NCBI GenBank assembly: GCA_046330935.1
Contig: JAXLRU010000004.1
Location: 248,001 to 312,000, forward strand
DNA: 64,000 nt
From: JAXLRU01 sp046330935
Lineage (GTDB): Bacteria; Actinomycetota; Actinomycetes; Actinomycetales; Kineosporiaceae
Direction of reading: 5' to 3'
The position numbers were made by a program, and so were the translations under genes. Shown here in pieces: positions 61,270 to 64,000 of the stretch; the first letter of the stretch is position 1; each line of letters starts with the position of its first letter. The notes beneath the pieces were generated by a model. That model saw only the letters and a list, made by a program, of their open reading frames with translations, had not been told where the DNA came from and searched no databases.

Positions 61270-61802
61270 GTGGACGACCTCGACGCCGTGACCCGGGATC
61301 TGCTCGCGGCCCCGTTCGCGATCGACCTGTCCGACCCCCAGTCGTCACCGCCACGGCCTGACAGCTCCGACGGCAGCCCGTGGTGGACGCCCGTCCTGGC
61401 CGGCGCGGCGCTGGTGGCCCTGCTGGGGGTGGCGCGCTGCTCGTGCACGAGTGCCGCCGCGATCCCGCCCCGCCCATGGCCGGCAGCGCCACCCTGCCCG
61501 GCGCCCTGCGGGTGAGCCGGCCGGCCATGGGCCTGCCCCTGCGCCCGCTGGTCGTCGAGGAGGACGGCCACCGGCTCTCGGTGGCCCTGGTCGACGTCCG
61601 GCACGAGGCGCAGGCGTGCGCGATCGTCCGGTTCGAGGTCGACGGGCGCGGTCGGACGTTCGCGATGTCCCCCGGGGACGTCGCGGACGTCGGCGGGTAC
61701 CGGCTCGCGCTGGTGCAGGCCTACCCGCGGGCGCGACTGGAGGACGAGGCGGCCGACGTGCTGCTCACGCCCGTGCCGCGGGGCCCGCAGCTCATGGGCT
61801 GA
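61270..61802 (+). pseudogene. Hypothetical single-pass membrane protein broken by a frameshift at a G5 tract
   Basis: From GTG 61270 (G-rich ribosome-binding site) the frame gives DDLDAVTRDLLAAPFAIDLS and a membrane helix (VLAGAALVALLG). After GGGGG at 61425-61429 it turns to Cys/Pro nonsense and stops at 61515. With one extra G the helix continues (ALLVHECRRD) into a beta-rich domain (LRPLVVEEDGHRLSVALVDV, GRTFAMSPGDVADVGGYRLA, ending at 61802). One base is missing, either in the assembly or in the gene. Family unknown. Confidence 0.65.
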
Positions 61803-61809
61803 CAGACAG

Positions 61810-61824
61810 GCAACCGATGGTTGC
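61810..61824. promoter_or_regulatory. ArsR-type operator, copy 1
   Basis: GCAACC-GAT-GGTTGC, perfect 6-bp-arm palindrome upstream of the SRPBCC-ArsR gene pair; the same arms recur at 61861. Confidence 0.75.
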
Positions 61825-61860
61825 GCATGAGCGTGAACGTGTCCTACGGTCCTCCTAAAC

Positions 61861-61875
61861 GCAACCTGTGGTTGC
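61861..61875. promoter_or_regulatory. ArsR-type operator, copy 2
   Basis: GCAACC-TGT-GGTTGC, the same arms with a different 3-bp spacer, 51 bp downstream of copy 1 and 17 bp before the SRPBCC start. Confidence 0.75.
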
Positions 61876-61892
61876 ACGTCGAGGGAGCTGAC

Positions 61893-62345
61893 ATGGTGCC
61901 GTCCACGGTCGAGCAGGAGATCTTCATCGAGGCCCCGGTGGAGGTGGTCTGGAGGATCATCACCGAGCCCGAACACATCACCCAGTGGTTCAGCGATCGC
62001 GCCGAGGTGACGCCGTCACCCGGCGGTCAGGGCACTCTCACGTTCGCGATCGACGCGACGACCGACGTGAGCCTGCCCCTCACGGTGGTCGCCGCCGAGC
62101 CCCCGCACCGCTTCGTCTACCGATGGGAGTACCCCGGCGGCGAGGAGCCCCGCGACGGCAATTCCCTGCTCGTCGAGTTCACGCTCGCTCCTGCCGAGGC
62201 GGGCACGCTGCTGCGGGTCGTCGAGAGCGGGTTCGACCTGCTCGACCGCGTCGACGAGGCCAAGGCGGCCAACGCCGCAGAGCACGTCAAGGGGTGGGCC
62301 GAGCACCTCGCGCGGCTGCAGACCTATGCCCCCGGCCAGGTCTGA
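61893..62345 (+). CDS. SRPBCC/AHSA1-family protein
   Basis: 150 aa, START-like fold: VEQEIFIEAPVEVVWRIITE, PEHITQWFSDRAEV, then YRWEYPGGEE and AAEHVKGWAEHLARLQTYA. These small-molecule-binding proteins are often encoded with an ArsR repressor, as here (20-bp overlap with the next gene). ATG 61893 has GAGGGAG upstream; the longer frame starts inside operator 1. Confidence 0.9.
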   Translation: MVPSTVEQEIFIEAPVEVVWRIITEPEHITQWFSDRAEVTPSPGGQGTLTFAIDATTDVSLPLTVVAAEPPHRFVYRWEYPGGEEPRDGNSLLVEFTLAPAEAGTLLRVVESGFDLLDRVDEAKAANAAEHVKGWAEHLARLQTYAPGQV

Positions 62346-62766
62346 CGAGCGCGCGGCACCGCACCCCCGGGCCGCCCTCGACGACGAGCAGCTGTGGGCT
62401 GCGATCGCCGACCCGGGCCGGCGGCGCATCATCGACCTCCTGCTCGCCGCCGAGCACGCCACGCCCACGAGCCTCGCGGAGCACCTGCCCATCACCCGCC
62501 AGGCCGTGTCGAAGCACCTGGCGGTCCTCGAAGAGGCAGGGCTGGTGCAGGCTCAGCGGACGGGCCGGGAGACCCGGTGGCGGGTGGAGCCCGAGCGGCT
62601 CGAGGTCGCCGCGCAGGCCATGGCCCGCGCGGCGGGCGCGTGGACGACCCGGCTGTCCACCATCAAGCGGCTCGCCGAGACGGTGGCGCGCGCGGAGGCT
62701 GCCGCGGAGGGCCCAGCGGAGGGGCCAGCGGAGGGGCCACGAGCGGCGATGGCCACAGCCGACTAA
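62326..62766 (+). CDS. ArsR-family transcriptional repressor
   Basis: 146 aa winged helix: LWAAIADPGRRRIIDLLLAA, TPTSLAEHLPITRQAVSKHL, AVLEEAGLVQAQRTGRETRW. No Cys metal site; this subclass paired with SRPBCC proteins is not a classical metal sensor. The C-terminal AEGPAEGPAEGP is a three-unit repeat. ATG 62326 lies inside the SRPBCC gene, so the pair is translationally linked. It probably binds the two GCAACC-N3-GGTTGC sites upstream. Its stop overlaps that of nifV. Confidence 0.9.
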   Translation: MPPARSDERAAPHPRAALDDEQLWAAIADPGRRRIIDLLLAAEHATPTSLAEHLPITRQAVSKHLAVLEEAGLVQAQRTGRETRWRVEPERLEVAAQAMARAAGAWTTRLSTIKRLAETVARAEAAAEGPAEGPAEGPRAAMATAD

Positions 62767-63902
62767 CCCACGCCCCGCTCGCGGGGGGCGAGCTCGACGT
62801 CGAGGGAGCGGCCGCGGCGCACCGCCGCCGCCCGCCAGGCCGCGGCCTCCTCCCCGGGGCCGAGCAGGGCCCGCACCGCCCCGCGACCGGCGGTGCGGCC
62901 CAGGCGCCACTCGCGGCGTGCCCCCACGAGCTCGGGCGGGAACGGCTCGTACAGCGACGGGTCCTTCGCGAGCCCGTCGAGGTGGATGCCCGACTCGCAG
63001 GCGAACACCCGTTCGCCGATCACCGGCGCCGCCTCGGGTACGGGCCGCTGTACCCACCCGGCGAGGTCGTGGCAGGCGTGCCGCAGCCGGCGCAGGTCGT
63101 ACCCGGCCCCGGCGGCGAGTACCAGCCACGCGGCGACCTCCTCGGTGCGGGCGATCCCGGCACGCTCCCCCAGGCCCAGCACGCTGGAATCCGCCCAGCA
63201 GGCGCCCGCCTCCAGGGCCGCGACGGAGGACGCGGTGGCCATGCCGAGGTCGTCGTGCACGTGGACAGCCACCTCGCCGTCGAAGCGACGGCGCACCGTG
63301 CGGACCAGGGCGGCCAGGCGCAAGGGCCCCGCCACGCCGACGGTGTCGGCGATGCGCACCCGGTCGGCCCCCGCACGCCCGGCGGCACGGGCCACCTGCG
63401 CGACGAAACGGGGGTCGGCGCGGGTGGCGTCCTCCAGGCCCACGGACACGTACGGGACGCCGTGGGCGCGGGCCAGGCGGGTGAGCCGGGCCACGGCGTC
63501 GAGCGCCCAGGGGCGGTCGCGGCGCAGACGGACCTTCAGGTGGGCGTCGGAGACGGGGACGGCGAAGGACACGACGTCGGGCGCCATGGCCGCTGCGGCG
63601 AGGACGTCCTCGGGCAAGGCACGGCACCACACCGCGCGGCGGGCGCCCGGAGCCAGCCGGGCGGCGTCGGCCACGAGCTGGGGCAGGTCGGCGGAGGGCC
63701 CGCCGCGCAGGGCGGGGTCGGCGACCACGTGGCCGAGTTCCAGCTCCTCCACCCCCACCCTCCCGAGGGCGGCCACGAGGGCGCGCACCCGGGCGGGGTC
63801 GAGGTACGGGACCGGTGCCTGGGCACCCTCCCGCAGCGTGGTGTCGATGAGCCGCGGCGCGGGCGCGGCCGCCCCGAGCAGCCGCCGCACCCGCGCCGTC
63901 AC
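62763..63902 (-). CDS. nifV: Homocitrate synthase, NifV type
   Basis: 379 aa of the DRE-TIM metallolyase superfamily. LIDTTLREGAQAP (catalytic Arg/Asp), VAVHVHDDLGMATASSVAAL (metal His), and the homocitrate-synthase hallmark ERVFACESGIHLDGLAKDPS followed by LYEPFPPELVG. Condenses acetyl-CoA with 2-oxoglutarate to homocitrate, the organic ligand of the nitrogenase iron-molybdenum cofactor. A lysine-pathway role is unlikely in an actinobacterium. GTG 63902 with GAGAGGGAC upstream, 10 nt after the preceding gene's stop, so one operon. Confidence 0.88.
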   Translation of the reverse strand: MTARVRRLLGAAAPAPRLIDTTLREGAQAPVPYLDPARVRALVAALGRVGVEELELGHVVADPALRGGPSADLPQLVADAARLAPGARRAVWCRALPEDVLAAAAMAPDVVSFAVPVSDAHLKVRLRRDRPWALDAVARLTRLARAHGVPYVSVGLEDATRADPRFVAQVARAAGRAGADRVRIADTVGVAGPLRLAALVRTVRRRFDGEVAVHVHDDLGMATASSVAALEAGACWADSSVLGLGERAGIARTEEVAAWLVLAAGAGYDLRRLRHACHDLAGWVQRPVPEAAPVIGERVFACESGIHLDGLAKDPSLYEPFPPELVGARREWRLGRTAGRGAVRALLGPGEEAAAWRAAAVRRGRSLDVELAPRERGVG

Positions 63903-63912
63903 GCCGTCCCTC

Positions 63913-64000
63913 TCAGCCCTGGTCGGTCTGGCCCTGGTCGGCCAGGTACCGGTAGCGCGCCCAGCGCTCGTCGACGTCGGTCTGTGCCTGCTCCATCAGC
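63913..64000 (-). CDS. C-terminal end of a probable NifJ-type pyruvate:flavodoxin oxidoreductase
   Basis: Only the last 28 codons are inside the window: LMEQAQTDVDERWARYRYLA and a Gln/Asp-rich end. The pattern (A)Q-x-DV-xxRW-xxYxxLA is typical of the extreme C-terminus of the large pyruvate:ferredoxin/flavodoxin oxidoreductases such as NifJ. Its position directly before nifV supports this. The stretch is short, so the identification is moderate only. Confidence 0.5.
   Translation of the reverse strand, partial: LMEQAQTDVDERWARYRYLADQGQTDQG

Overview
The window is a 64 kb piece of a very GC-rich actinobacterial chromosome. The evidence is strong G/C at third codon positions, many GTG starts, GTGA/ATGA gene overlaps, DtxR/IdeR-type iron boxes, a SigB/SigF-type sigma factor, and several typically actinobacterial small proteins. 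The exact genus cannot be read off. A free-living, spore- or stress-adapted member of the Kineosporiales/Frankiales side of the phylum is my guess only. The extreme right end carries a homocitrate synthase (NifV-type) and what looks like the tail of a NifJ-type pyruvate:flavodoxin oxidoreductase, so this may be the edge of a nitrogen-fixation region.

Layout. 1-9.1 kb: 5'-part of a membrane pyrophosphatase (hppA) behind an unknown gene, a secreted ricin-lectin protein, a dihydroorotate dehydrogenase-like enzyme, a secreted glycerophosphodiesterase, an epimerase, and a small gene broken by a C7 frameshift. 9.2-22.7 kb: PEP carboxylase, a series of conserved hypotheticals, a DenV-like pyrimidine-dimer glycosylase homologue, a lipoprotein zinc peptidase and a PAS-GGDEF-EAL protein. 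22.8-24.6 kb: a divergent pair of tiny Cys-rich paralogues sharing two CsoR/CstR-type operators, then an ECF sigma factor with its membrane partner. 24.7-31.3 kb: a dialkylglycine decarboxylase-like aminotransferase, an RraB-like protein, tRNA-Lys(UUU), a chemoreceptor and a DrrAB-type exporter. 31.4-34.8 kb: a second ECF system with two tandem paralogous membrane-anchored proteins and a duplicated promoter-like element.

34.8-50.5 kb is an iron locus. It has a siderophore uptake system (ATPase, two permeases, binding lipoprotein, FhuF-like 2Fe-2S protein), then a compositionally different insert gene with a possible PD-(D/E)XK nuclease fold. After that comes a desferrioxamine-type biosynthetic operon on the minus strand, in the order decarboxylase, lysine N6-hydroxylase, GNAT-IucA/IucC fusion, penicillin acylase-GNAT fusion. 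Every junction in it is a 4-nt GTGA overlap. A siderophore-interacting reductase and a Dps ferritin follow. Iron boxes lie at both divergent promoters (37.7 and 49.2 kb), so uptake, reduction and synthesis are probably under one DtxR/IdeR-type repressor.

50.7-64 kb: a MOSC protein, Pth2- and ArfB-like translation quality-control proteins, a secreted RTX-like protein with four near-identical 354-bp repeats, a fatty acyl-CoA ligase, a secreted CE1/PHB-depolymerase-type esterase, a 71-bp tandem repeat block, a SigB/SigF-type sigma factor with a self-type promoter, an alpha/beta hydrolase, a second homopolymer-frameshifted gene, an SRPBCC-ArsR pair with two identical-arm operators, and nifV plus the partial nifJ-like gene.
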